Made by a program: the position numbers and the translations under genes. A DNA stretch of 13,508 nt from Brevundimonas sp. UBA7635. Its GTDB lineage: Bacteria; Pseudomonadota; Alphaproteobacteria; Caulobacterales; Caulobacteraceae. Numbering within the stretch: position 1 is the first letter of the stretch; each line of letters begins with the position of its first letter. The notes under the pieces were generated by a model, which did not search any database, was not told the origin of the DNA, and worked only from the letters and a program-made list of their open reading frames with translations. Location of the stretch: positions 8,405 through 21,912 of the forward strand of contig DLIT01000025.1 of assembly GCA_002483865.1 (NCBI GenBank). The letters run 5' to 3'. Of the stretch, positions 1 to 6,565 are shown in pieces.

Positions 1-592
1 GAACGAAGGCATCGTCTTCCTGGATGAGATCGACAAGGTCGCCGCCCGCCAGGATCGCGGTGGCGGGGCCGATGTGTCCCGCGAAGGCGTGCAGCGCGAC
101 CTTCTGCCGCTGATCGAGGGCACCACGGTCTCGACCAAGTATGGGCCGGTGAAGACCGACCATGTCCTGTTCATCGCCTCGGGGGCCTTCCATGTCGCCA
201 AACCCAGCGACCTGCTGCCCGAGCTTCAGGGCCGTCTGCCGATCCGGGTCGAGTTGAAGGCCCTGACCCGCGATGACTTCAAGCGCATCCTGACCGAGCC
301 GGAAGCCAACCTGATCCGTCAGAACCAGGCTTTGCTGGCGACCGAGGAGGTGATCGTCACCTTCACCGATGACGCGATCGAGGCCATGGCCGACGCAGCC
401 GTGACCGCCAACTCGACCATCGAGAACATCGGGGCCCGCCGCCTGCAGACCGTGCTGGAACACGTGCTGGAAGACACCAGCTATCGCGCCTCGGACCTGT
501 CAGGCCAGTCGATCGAGTTCACTGGCACGGTGGTGCGCGAGAAGCTGGGCGAGCTGACCCGCAACCTCGACCTGAGCCGGTTCATCCTGTGA
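1..592 (+). CDS. hslU: HslU, ATPase subunit of the HslUV protease (3' part)
   Basis: This is the C-terminal part of the AAA+ unfoldase that feeds substrates to the HslV peptidase in the cytoplasm. The reading frame is open from base 2, so the gene starts before the window; about 196 residues are visible. The Walker B segment [10 protein letters not shown] is at the very start, followed by the sensor-1 region ([20 protein letters not shown]) and the conserved GRLPIRVEL stretch. Sensor 2 is seen in [17 protein letters not shown]. The protein ends in DLSRFIL, the tail that in known HslU docks into HslV pockets and activates the peptidase. These motifs separate HslU from ClpX. The N-terminal and Walker A parts, and probably hslV, lie upstream and are not visible. 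The TGA is followed by a hairpin without a clear U-tract. Identification is very secure. Confidence 0.96.
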   Translation, partial: NEGIVFLDEIDKVAARQDRGGGADVSREGVQRDLLPLIEGTTVSTKYGPVKTDHVLFIASGAFHVAKPSDLLPELQGRLPIRVELKALTRDDFKRILTEPEANLIRQNQALLATEEVIVTFTDDAIEAMADAAVTANSTIENIGARRLQTVLEHVLEDTSYRASDLSGQSIEFTGTVVREKLGELTRNLDLSRFIL

Positions 593-595
593 GGG

Positions 596-631
596 GAGGC
601 CCCCTCGGGCATTAGCTTCGGGGGCTGCCTC
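596..631 (+). terminator. Possible weak hairpin terminator after hslU
   Basis: An imperfect hairpin starts 4 nt after the hslU stop. GAGGC (596-600) pairs with GCCTC (627-631) and CCCC (601-604) with GGGG (621-624), with a two-base bulge (625-626). No T-run follows, so an intrinsic terminator is only a guess. Confidence 0.3.
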
Positions 632-638
632 ACACGAT

Positions 639-770
639 CCGCTCATCCCGGCGAAGGCTGGGGTCTAGATTATAGGGCGGATAGGTTTGAGTACGGGATT
701 GCGGGGTGGTGGGTGAGAACCTGCCGCCCCGTCTTGCCATCTGGATCCCGGCCTTCGCCGGGATGAGCGG
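639..770. repeat. Inverted pair of dispersed GC-rich palindromes (pair 1)
   Basis: The left arm (639-670) and right arm (739-770) are 32 nt each and match as inverted repeats at 29 of 32 positions, separated by a 68-nt spacer. The right arm holds a perfect palindrome, ATCCCGGC-CTTC-GCCGGGAT (747-766). The left arm holds a degenerate version of it. This resembles the REP/MITE-like palindromes scattered between genes in many alphaproteobacteria. No coding potential is apparent in the spacer. Non-mobile repeat or a small non-autonomous element are both possible. Confidence 0.7.
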
Positions 771-786
771 GTGTATTGTGATGCGT

Positions 787-890
787 TATCCTCGGCCCTG
801 TGCCGAGGATCCATAGACTCGAGGCTGGCGGATGGGCGCAAGGGGTTGCGCGTGGCGCGCCTGGATTCTCGGGACAGGCCCGAGGATGAG
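787..890. repeat. Inverted pair of dispersed GC-rich palindromes (pair 2)
   Basis: This second, different inverted pair follows the first by 16 nt. The left arm is about 787-815 and the right arm about 861-890, inverted with roughly 24 of 29 matches. Each arm folds by itself: CCTCGGC-CCTGT-GCCGAGG on the left and CTCGGG-ACAGG-CCCGAG on the right. A C-G pair on the left is replaced by a G-C pair on the right, which suggests selection or copying at the hairpin level. With pair 1 it fills the 593-915 gap between hslU and the convergent hydrolase gene, where I see no gene. Confidence 0.65.
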
Positions 891-915
891 GGCGGAAAAT
901 ATTCGGACGCAGGCG

Positions 916-1662
916 TTAAACCCGCTCGCGCATCTGCCTGACCGCCCGGACCAGCAGGGCCAGTTCGTGCGGCTTGGACAGGCGGTGGTCACCGTCCTTG
1001 ATCAGGTCCAGCCGCACGTCCCCGCCTTCATGCTTCTCCAGCAGGGCGAGCTGCATCCCCCAGGGCACGCTGTCATCGACGCGGCCCTGGAGGATATGGA
1101 TCGGGGCCTCGATCTGGATAGGGCGGTCGAGCAGGAGCCAGTTGCGGGCCTCCTCGAACATATGTTTCGTCAGCTCATAGTCGCCCAGACCCGGATCCGT
1201 GATGGTGGCCTCGCCGTCGCGCAGGATGGCCTGGCGGATATGGTCGTCCAGAGAGGGCCACATCAGGCGTTCGGTAAAGTCCTGCGCCGGATTGACAAGC
1301 ACCAGACCGGCGACCAAGTCGGGCCGGGCGATGGCTGCGAGCAGGCTGACCCAGCCGCCCATGGATGAGCCAACCAGAATGACCGGGCGTGCCAGATGGT
1401 CGATCAGGGCAAGGCAATCCTCGCGCCACCGCCCGATCGAGCCCTTCTTCCAGTCGCCCGACGACATCCCGTGGGCGAAATGGTCATAGCGGACAAGGGC
1501 CCAGCCCTCATCATGGGCCGCCCTGTCCAGGTCCAGTGCCTTGGTGCCTTCCATGTCGGAACGGAAGCCGCCAACCCAGACGACGACCGGGCCGTCCCCC
1601 TCGACCTGGCGATAGGCCACGGTCTCACCGTCAGGACGCTGCAGGCGATGGATGTCGGACAT
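916..1662 (-). CDS. Alpha/beta hydrolase (ABHD10-like serine hydrolase)
   Basis: This 248-residue alpha/beta-hydrolase-fold protein is probably a cytoplasmic esterase or thioesterase; the substrate cannot be told from sequence. The nucleophile elbow is GSSMGG with Ser100, the acid is Asp196 in GRVDDSVP, and His226 lies in KDGDHRLS, giving a complete triad in the usual order and spacing. The HFAHGMSSGD segment after strand 4 is typical of the ABHD10 / alpha-beta hydrolase group. I chose the ATG at 1662 because AAGGAAG sits about 7 nt upstream; an in-frame ATG at 1689 lacks such a site. The gene is divergent from the GT9 gene with a 78-nt gap and converges on hslU across the repeat region. Family assignment is secure, specific function is not. 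Confidence 0.88.
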   Translation of the reverse strand: MSDIHRLQRPDGETVAYRQVEGDGPVVVWVGGFRSDMEGTKALDLDRAAHDEGWALVRYDHFAHGMSSGDWKKGSIGRWREDCLALIDHLARPVILVGSSMGGWVSLLAAIARPDLVAGLVLVNPAQDFTERLMWPSLDDHIRQAILRDGEATITDPGLGDYELTKHMFEEARNWLLLDRPIQIEAPIHILQGRVDDSVPWGMQLALLEKHEGGDVRLDLIKDGDHRLSKPHELALLVRAVRQMRERV

Positions 1663-1740
1663 GGCACTTCCTTGGACTGTCATTCGCACAAGAATGGCTT
1701 TAGCAGAGACCGGAACTGATCACAGGATGAGAGCCCTCGC

Positions 1741-2706
1741 TTGTCTGCGCCCAAAGCCCTTTTCGTCACCTCTAACCGGATCGGCGACTGCGTCATATCC
1801 TCTGGCGTGATCCGCGAGATCGCCCGCAAGGTGCCGGGGGTCCAGATCACCGTGGCCTGTGGCCGCCCGCCTGCGCCCTTTTTCCGTTCGGCCCCCAATG
1901 TCGAGCGGGTGATCATCCTCGACAAGAAGAAGATGGCCGGGCACTGGCTGGACCTGTGGCAGCAGGTAAAGGGGATGAAGTGGGACCTGGTCGTGGATAT
2001 TCGCGGCTCGGCTCTGGCTTTTCTGATCCCGACGAAGAAACGCATCGTCTATAGCCGCAAGTGGGAGACGGGCCTGCGCAAGGTCGAGATGGTCTCGCGC
2101 ATGATGGGGTCGCAGGCTCCGCTCGATCCCGAAATCTTTCTGGACGATCAGGCCGTGGCCGAGGCCGCTGCCATCATTGATCCACAGCTGTTGGCTGGCT
2201 CTGGCGAAGGGCCGATCATGGCGTTGGCACCGATCGCCCATCAGCCCGGCAAGTCCTGGCCCGCCGAGCGCTGGGGGCAGCTGGTCGAAAAGTTGAAGGC
2301 TGAGTCGCGTTTTGACGGCTGGCGCTTCATGCCCGTAGGCGGGCCGGGTGATCGACCGCCCGCGACCCCGGCGCTGGAAGCCGCGGGCGACCGAGCCATC
2401 GATTGCGTGGGCAAGGGCGACATCCTGTGCTCGGCCGCAGCGATCAACCGCGCAGCCCTGTTTGTCGGTAATGACAGCGGCCTGATGCACGTCTCGGCGG
2501 CGCTGGGCCGCCCGACACTCGGCCTGTTCGGGCCGACCGAGTGGTGGCTCTATGGGCCATGGGGTCCAAAGACCCGCACCGTGGCGTCAAACGAGACACG
2601 GGGTGAGTTCGCGCCTATCGAAGATCTGACCGTCGATCACGTCTTTGAAGGGGTTCTGGCCCTTCATGATGCCTACATCGGCGCGGTAAAGCCCGATCTG
2701 CCTTGA
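1741..2706 (+). CDS. Glycosyltransferase family 9 protein (ADP-heptose:LPS heptosyltransferase-like)
   Basis: This 321-residue GT-B fold enzyme is of the heptosyltransferase family, which adds sugars from nucleotide donors to lipopolysaccharide core or related glycans at the inner face of the cytoplasmic membrane. The N-terminus has the family motif SNRIGD (11-16) followed by VIRE. The C-terminal donor-binding domain carries APIAHQPGKSWP (163-174) and the signature GNDSGLMHVSAALGRP (243-258) then GLFGPTE. The start is a TTG: the frame has a stop at 1717 and no ATG or GTG between it and 1741, and AGGATGAG lies about 9-16 nt upstream. The true acceptor is unknown; no other LPS genes are visible nearby. 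The stop codon overlaps a candidate promoter for infC. Confidence 0.9.
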   Translation: MSAPKALFVTSNRIGDCVISSGVIREIARKVPGVQITVACGRPPAPFFRSAPNVERVIILDKKKMAGHWLDLWQQVKGMKWDLVVDIRGSALAFLIPTKKRIVYSRKWETGLRKVEMVSRMMGSQAPLDPEIFLDDQAVAEAAAIIDPQLLAGSGEGPIMALAPIAHQPGKSWPAERWGQLVEKLKAESRFDGWRFMPVGGPGDRPPATPALEAAGDRAIDCVGKGDILCSAAAINRAALFVGNDSGLMHVSAALGRPTLGLFGPTEWWLYGPWGPKTRTVASNETRGEFAPIEDLTVDHVFEGVLALHDAYIGAVKPDLP

Positions 2707-2731
2707 AATAGCGGCCTTCAGCCGTCATATT
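2703..2731 (+). promoter_or_regulatory. Candidate sigma-70-type promoter for infC
   Basis: TTGAAA (2703-2708) is followed after 17 nt by CATATT (2726-2731), a fair match to -35/-10 boxes with ideal spacing. It overlaps the stop of the upstream glycosyltransferase and would give a leader of about 80 nt for infC. The leader holds two small hairpins (TCCCG/CGGGA at 2731-2744, GGGGTG/CACCCC at 2757-2790). This is prediction only. Confidence 0.35.
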
Positions 2732-2802
2732 CCCGCGGCCGGGAGCCTGCCCTGACGGGGTGCTGCCTTCGGTGAAAGTTTTGCCACCCCTTCCGACCAC
2801 AT

Positions 2803-2820
2803 AAGGAAACGACGCCCATT
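2803..2820 (+). promoter_or_regulatory. Shine-Dalgarno site and AUU start codon of infC
   Basis: AAGGAAA (2803-2809) stands about 9 nt before an in-frame ATT at 2818. The first in-frame ATG at 2830 would be about 20 nt from it, too far for normal initiation. An AUU start is the classical device by which IF3 represses its own translation, because IF3 rejects non-canonical start codons. Confidence 0.75.
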
Positions 2821-3351
2821 CGCCGTCCCATGCAAGCGCCGCCCGTCAAGGACGGGCCGCCCATTAACCAGGAAATCCGCGCCACCCGCGTGCTGCTTAT
2901 CGACCAGAATGGTGAAAAACAGGGCGTAATGCCTTTGTCAGCCGCCCTGGAAGCTGCAGAAGAAGCCGGTCTTGATCTGGTTCAGATCGTTGGTAACGCG
3001 GAAACGCCGGTCTGCAAGATCCTGGACTATGGCAAGCATCGTTTCCAGGAGCAGAAGAAAAAGGCTGAGGCGCGCAAGCGTCAGAAGATCGTCGAGCTCA
3101 AGGAAATCAAGCTGCGTCCGAACATCGACAGCCACGACTATGAGGTCAAGGCCAAGTCGATGCGCCGCTTCTTTGAAGAAGGCGACAAGGTCAAGGTGAC
3201 CCTGCGCTTCCGTGGCCGCGAAATGGCGCACCCGGAACTGGGTATGAAGCTGCTGCACAAGGTCCAGGCGGACTTTGATGAAGTGGCCAAGGTCGAATAC
3301 GCCCCGCGTATGGAAGGTCGCCAGATGATCATGATCCTGGCCCCGCGCTAG
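2818..3351 (+). CDS. infC: Translation initiation factor IF-3
   Basis: IF3 binds the 30S subunit, prevents premature joining with 50S and checks start codon and initiator tRNA. The 177-residue protein shows the N-terminal domain ([20 protein letters not shown], then [22 protein letters not shown]), a Lys/Arg-rich linker ([17 protein letters not shown]) and the C-terminal 30S-binding domain ([20 protein letters not shown] through MIMILAPR). I place the start at ATT 2818, which gives the N-terminus [15 protein letters not shown]; alphaproteobacterial IF3 commonly begins MRRP. A start at ATG 2830 would lose this and be badly placed relative to the SD. The gene is followed 25 nt later by a strong terminator, so it is not co-transcribed with rpmI-rplT through readthrough alone. 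Confidence 0.95.
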   Translation: MRRPMQAPPVKDGPPINQEIRATRVLLIDQNGEKQGVMPLSAALEAAEEAGLDLVQIVGNAETPVCKILDYGKHRFQEQKKKAEARKRQKIVELKEIKLRPNIDSHDYEVKAKSMRRFFEEGDKVKVTLRFRGREMAHPELGMKLLHKVQADFDEVAKVEYAPRMEGRQMIMILAPR

Positions 3352-3376
3352 GGTCCCCATCACGAAGATCAGAAAG

Positions 3377-3403
3377 GCCCCGGGGATACCTCCGGGGCTT
3401 TTT
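3377..3403 (+). terminator. Intrinsic terminator after infC
   Basis: GCCCCGG (3377-3383) pairs perfectly with CCGGGGC (3392-3398) over an 8-nt loop and is followed at once by TTTTT and further T-rich sequence. It starts 25 nt after the infC stop. Confidence 0.88.
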
Positions 3404-3423
3404 CTTTGTTCGTGGCGGCTGGC

Positions 3424-3445
3424 AATATCGCATATCCCTGATATT
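3424..3445. promoter_or_regulatory. AT-rich inverted repeat upstream of the S9 peptidase gene
   Basis: AATATC (3424-3429) and GATATT (3440-3445) form a perfect 6-nt inverted repeat with a 10-nt spacer that contains another ATATC. It is a local AT-rich patch in GC-rich DNA, 28 nt before the peptidase start, in a position fit for an operator or a promoter. No known regulator can be assigned. Confidence 0.3.
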
Positions 3446-3473
3446 TTCGACTTTGTGAATTGGGCGGGGTGAC

Positions 3474-5490
3474 ATGATCAGGCACAGGAGCGTGCGAACA
3501 GCCGCAGGACTGACGGCCGTAGTTCTGGCCTGGACATTGGGGGCTTCCATGGCCTTTGCCCAGGATGCGGACGCGGGTCCGGCATCTGGAGCGGCCCCGG
3601 TGACCCCCCTGCCTATAGAGGCCTATGGGGCTGAGGCGCGCATTGACATGATCGCCCTGTCGCCCAGTGGTGATCGGCTGGCGCGGGTCCAGGTTGTCGA
3701 TGGCCAGCGGGTTCTGGTCGTCAGTCGGATTGGGGATGGTCACCGGATTTATGCGGGCCGCATTGGTGAAGCCAAGGTGCGGGGCCTGTCTTGGGTGGGC
3801 GAGGATCACGTCCTCATCTACTCCTCCCAGACCCGCAGCGTTGCCGGGTTGGGCATCCCCCCGCAGCGAATTGTCCTTTGGCAATATCCTGAGTCTGGAA
3901 ACGGGCAAGCTGGCCCATGTGCTGGAACGCACACCTGAGGTACTGGCTACGCCTTATGGGGCCGTTCAGGTCCGTCATACATCACAGGGCCCGATGGCTT
4001 TTGCCCGGGGCTTCAACGTCCTGACGGGTGACATCAATCTTTATCGGATCGACCTGGATACCGGCCAGGGCCGTTCGGTTCAGTCCATGAAGCACGATAT
4101 TGAACATTATGTCCTGGACCCGGAGGGCGAGGTGATAGCCTTGTCCGAATGGCAGGCGAGGACCGGGCGCTGGAGCCTGCGACTGCCTGCGGGTTGGCGT
4201 TTCACGCAGGACTGGACCACCACGGAGTTGATTGAGCCGCCCTTCCTCTACGGACTGGGCCGGACGCCACGCACCATTATCGTCAACGCCCTGAGACCGG
4301 ACCTGAATGAACAGGCCGACAGCGAGACGGGACACGCCTATTTCGAGGTCGATGTTGACGGACGCGAATGGCAGCCTCTGCCGTTTGAAGATTATCCGGA
4401 TATCTTGATCAAACATCCGGCGAGCCATTATCTGATCGGTAGCGGCTATGATGATGACTTCGGCACACGTTACGTTTTCACGGATCCTTTGGCGGCGCGT
4501 CGCTGGACCTCGATCGAACGGGCCTTTCCGGATCGCTCGCCCCAGCTGGTAGGCTGGAGCCACAGTCTTGAGCGCACACTGGTCTATAATGATCGCCAGG
4601 GGTCGGGCATCTATCACCTGGTGGATTTCAGGACGGGGCGGGCTGATATCGTGGGCGAGTCCTATCCGGACATCTCGTCCGATCACGTCGGACAGGTGTC
4701 GATAATCGACTATCAGGCCGCCGATGGACTGGGAATCACGGCCTATGTCACTCTGCCACCGGGGGTGACCGAAGCGGCGAATCTGCCTCTCGTCGTCCTG
4801 CCCCATGGCGGACCCGCCGTGCGTGATAACGGGACCTATGACTATTGGGCCCAGGCCATAGCATCGCGGGGCTATGTCGTGCTTCAGCCCAATTATCGCG
4901 GCTCAACCGGCTATGGCCGAGCCTTCATGGAAGCCGGGTTCGGCGAGTGGGGCCGCAAGATGCAGACTGACCTGTCTGACGGGGTCCGGTATCTGGCGGG
5001 CAAGGGGATGATCGACCCGGCCCGTGTCTGCATCGTGGGCGGTAGCTACGGCGGCTATGCGGCCCTGGCCGGGGTGACGCTGGATCGTGAGGTCTATCGC
5101 TGTGCCGTGTCTATCAACGGGGTCTCTGACCTGCGCCGCATGGTGCAGGCCGAGGTGCGCGAAGCGGGCACGCGCAATGATCCGGCAGTTCGCTACTGGA
5201 ACCGCTTTATGGGCGCAGACGATCGCGGGGGCCGTAATCTTGACGCCTATTCGCCCGCGCTTCTGGCCGATCAGATCACGGCCCCGGTGCTGCTGATCCA
5301 CGGCAAGGATGACACGGTGGTGCCGATTGCGCAGAGCCGGATGATGGCCGCCGCCATGAGCCGGGCAGGCAAGCCGCATGAATTCATCCAACTTGAGGGC
5401 GAGGATCACTGGATGTCGCGGGTCGAGACCCGTCAGCGGATGCTGGGTGAAGTGGGACGGTTTCTCCAGACACATAATCCGTCGGATTGA
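3474..5490 (+). pseudogene. Secreted S9 family peptidase (prolyl oligopeptidase type), interrupted by a frameshift
   Basis: This would be a 671-residue exported serine peptidase that cleaves oligopeptides in the periplasm or outside the cell. The N-terminus has a signal peptide (basic start, hydrophobic AAGLTAVVLAWTLG, cleavage near AFA-QD). A long propeller-like region follows, then an alpha/beta hydrolase domain with GGSYGGYA (Ser524), HGKDDTVVP (Asp613) and EDHW (His645), numbered in the repaired frame. The triad is complete. The first frame runs 3474-3938 and the second continues to 5490. The switch lies at a six-C run, 3857-3862: removing one C gives a continuous GLGIPRSELSFGNILSLETG. 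As given, translation stops at 3938 and the catalytic domain is not made. It may be a true inactivating mutation, a phase-variable tract or a sequencing error. It sits between infC and rpmI, an unusual place. Confidence 0.87.
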
Positions 5491-5632
5491 CGCGGTGGGC
5501 TGCGAACTCATCTTGCTTCGGAACGGGCTTTGGCCTACAAGCCGCGCCTTCGCGTACCGGACGGTCGGGCTAATAGGCATGCCTTGGCGGTTCGTAATCG
5601 GGTGATCCAACTCGACGGCCACAAAGGCTCCA

Positions 5633-5664
5633 ATCTCAAGGCTTCCCACAGAGGCGTTTGAGAT
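5633..5664 (+). other. Long hairpin in the rpmI leader
   Basis: ATCTCAAG (5633-5640) pairs with TTTGAGAT (5657-5664, one G-U), and directly inside it GCTTC (5641-5645) pairs with GAGGC (5651-5655, one G-U). A single unpaired G (5656) and a CCACA loop complete a 13-bp hairpin. It lies two bases before the first CAAGTA element. It has no T-run, so it looks like leader structure, not a terminator. The rest of the 229-nt gap between the peptidase and rpmI shows no gene. Confidence 0.45.
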
Positions 5665-5666
5665 CT

Positions 5667-5699
5667 GGGGCTCAAGTAGCCCGACAGAGCGACAGCCCC
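5667..5699 (+). promoter_or_regulatory. CAAGTA stem-loop element, copy 1 (rpmI leader)
   Basis: GGGGCT (5667-5672) pairs with AGCCCC (5694-5699) and closes a 21-nt loop that begins CAAGTAGC. It ends exactly 20 nt before the rpmI ATG. It shares the stem-to-CAAGTA junction with two later copies but lacks their clear inner hairpin. A role as a translational operator for L35/L20 is inferred from position only. Confidence 0.5.
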
Positions 5700-5719
5700 C
5701 TCAATCGAGAGAGAGAAAA

Positions 5720-5917
5720 ATGCCGAAACTGAAGACGAAGTCGGGCGCCAAGAAGCGCTTCAAATTCACGGCCACGGGCAAGGTCAAGGCTGGCGTTGCT
5801 GGCAAGCGCCACCGTCTGATCAGCCACAACTCGAAGTACATCCGCCAGAACCGCGGTACTTCGGTCATGGCCGACGCCGACGCCAAGAAGATCAAGTCCT
5901 ACATGCCGTACGCCTGA
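5720..5917 (+). CDS. rpmI: 50S ribosomal protein L35
   Basis: L35 is a small basic protein of the large ribosomal subunit. The 65-residue sequence shows the family's [15 protein letters not shown] start, the [15 protein letters not shown] core and a C-terminal SYMPYA. Length and composition are normal. A purine-rich GAGAGAGAG stands just ahead of the ATG. It is followed by rplT after 114 nt, an unusually long gap for this pair, filled by the second CAAGTA stem-loop element. Confidence 0.97.
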   Translation: MPKLKTKSGAKKRFKFTATGKVKAGVAGKRHRLISHNSKYIRQNRGTSVMADADAKKIKSYMPYA

Positions 5918-5965
5918 TCGGCGCGCTGCAGAACTGATCCTCTTTCCACACTGAATTTGAACGTC

Positions 5966-6011
5966 AGCCTCCTCAAGTAGCGAGACCTCGCAGGTCGAGC
6001 GGTAGGAGGCT
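5966..6011 (+). promoter_or_regulatory. CAAGTA stem-loop element, copy 2 (rpmI-rplT gap)
   Basis: AGCCTCCT (5966-5973) pairs perfectly with AGGAGGCT (6004-6011). The 5' loop strand reads CAAGTAGCGA, an inner hairpin GACCT-CGC-AGGTC (5984-5996) follows, and the 3' strand reads GAGCGGT. The element ends exactly 20 nt before the rplT ATG, the same spacing as copy 1 to rpmI, with the rplT SD (AAAGGGA) in that interval. Confidence 0.55.
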
Positions 6012-6031
6012 CCCACAAAGGGAAATACATC

Positions 6032-6385
6032 ATGGCTCGCGTCAAACGGGGCGTTACGTCCCACGCCAAGCACAAGAAGGTTCTGGGTCAAGCCAAGGGC
6101 TTCTACGGCCGCCGCAAGAACACCATCCGCGCCGCCAAGGCTGCTGTGGATCGTGCCGGTCAGTACGCCTACCGCGACCGTCGCAACAAGAAGCGCAACT
6201 TCCGCTCGCTGTGGATCCAGCGCATCAACGCGGCTGCCCGCGTCGAAGGCTTCACCTACTCGCAGTTCATCCACGGCCTGGACAAGGCTGGCATCGTTCT
6301 GGACCGTAAGGTCCTGGCCTCGATCGCGGCTGACGAAGCGGGCTTCAAGGCCATTGCTGACAAGGTTCGCGCTGCCCTGGCCTAA
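6032..6385 (+). CDS. rplT: 50S ribosomal protein L20
   Basis: L20 binds 23S rRNA early in 50S assembly and in studied bacteria also represses its own operon by binding the leader mRNA. The 117-residue protein starts [18 protein letters not shown], followed by [16 protein letters not shown] and the globular RNA-binding half ([19 protein letters not shown] through [18 protein letters not shown]). The length is normal. The SD AAAGGGA precedes the ATG by about 9 nt. Structured RNA-like elements on both sides make autoregulation plausible here. Confidence 0.97.
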   Translation: MARVKRGVTSHAKHKKVLGQAKGFYGRRKNTIRAAKAAVDRAGQYAYRDRRNKKRNFRSLWIQRINAAARVEGFTYSQFIHGLDKAGIVLDRKVLASIAADEAGFKAIADKVRAALA

Positions 6386-6407
6386 GCATCCAGGCACCGC
6401 CTGAACT

Positions 6408-6451
6408 GTGCGCTCAAGTACCGAAGCCCCGAGGGCCGAGGGGTGGCGCAC
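6408..6451 (+). promoter_or_regulatory. CAAGTA stem-loop element, copy 3 (after rplT)
   Basis: GTGCGC (6408-6413) pairs with GCGCAC (6446-6451), extended by one T-G pair. The 5' loop strand is CAAGTACCGA, the inner hairpin is GCCC-CGA-GGGC (6426-6436), and the 3' strand is CGAGGGGT. The layout matches copy 2 closely although the stem sequences differ. It lies 22 nt after the rplT stop and 10 nt before a strong terminator. Confidence 0.5.
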
Positions 6452-6461
6452 TTATAAAAAT

Positions 6462-6492
6462 GCCCGCTCCGGTCACCGGGGCGGGCGTTTTT
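6462..6492 (+). terminator. Strong intrinsic terminator after rplT
   Basis: GCCCGCTCCGG (6462-6472) pairs with CCGGGGCGGGC (6476-6486), 11 bp with one T-G pair and a TCA loop, followed by GTTTTT. An AAAAA run precedes the stem, so it could work in both directions. It separates rpmI-rplT from pheS. Confidence 0.9.
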
Positions 6493-6565
6493 CTGTCTGA
6501 CATAGGCTTCCGCCCGGTGGCGAAGGCTTTGCCTGTCGCTCGCGACGGGTTAGAGGCTGCGGACC

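Noticed and set aside
832..1368. A 178-codon plus-strand frame
   Set aside because: It is antisense to the alpha/beta hydrolase, which has a complete catalytic triad, and it starts inside the repeat region.
1663..1740. Divergent promoters between the hydrolase and GT9 genes
   Set aside because: A GCTAAAGC-like -10 box can be seen on the minus strand, but no convincing -35 partner; not reported as a feature.
3846..3938. Programmed +1 ribosomal frameshifting in the S9 peptidase
   Set aside because: Apart from the C-run I see no stop codon at the shift site, no SD-like stimulator and no obvious pseudoknot. Mutation, slippage or sequencing error is simpler.
3982..4806. A 274-codon minus-strand frame within the S9 peptidase
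   Set aside because: Shadow frame; the plus strand encodes a recognisable S9 protein with conserved motifs.
5500..5600. A sigma-73-like promoter for rpmI (TTCGCG ... GCTAATAG)
   Set aside because: The -35 part matches only about half of the expected bases. A promoter must exist in this gap, but I cannot place it with confidence.
6493..6565. Phe leader-peptide attenuator before pheS
   Set aside because: Two small hairpins are present, but there is no short frame with several Phe codons and no terminator after them.
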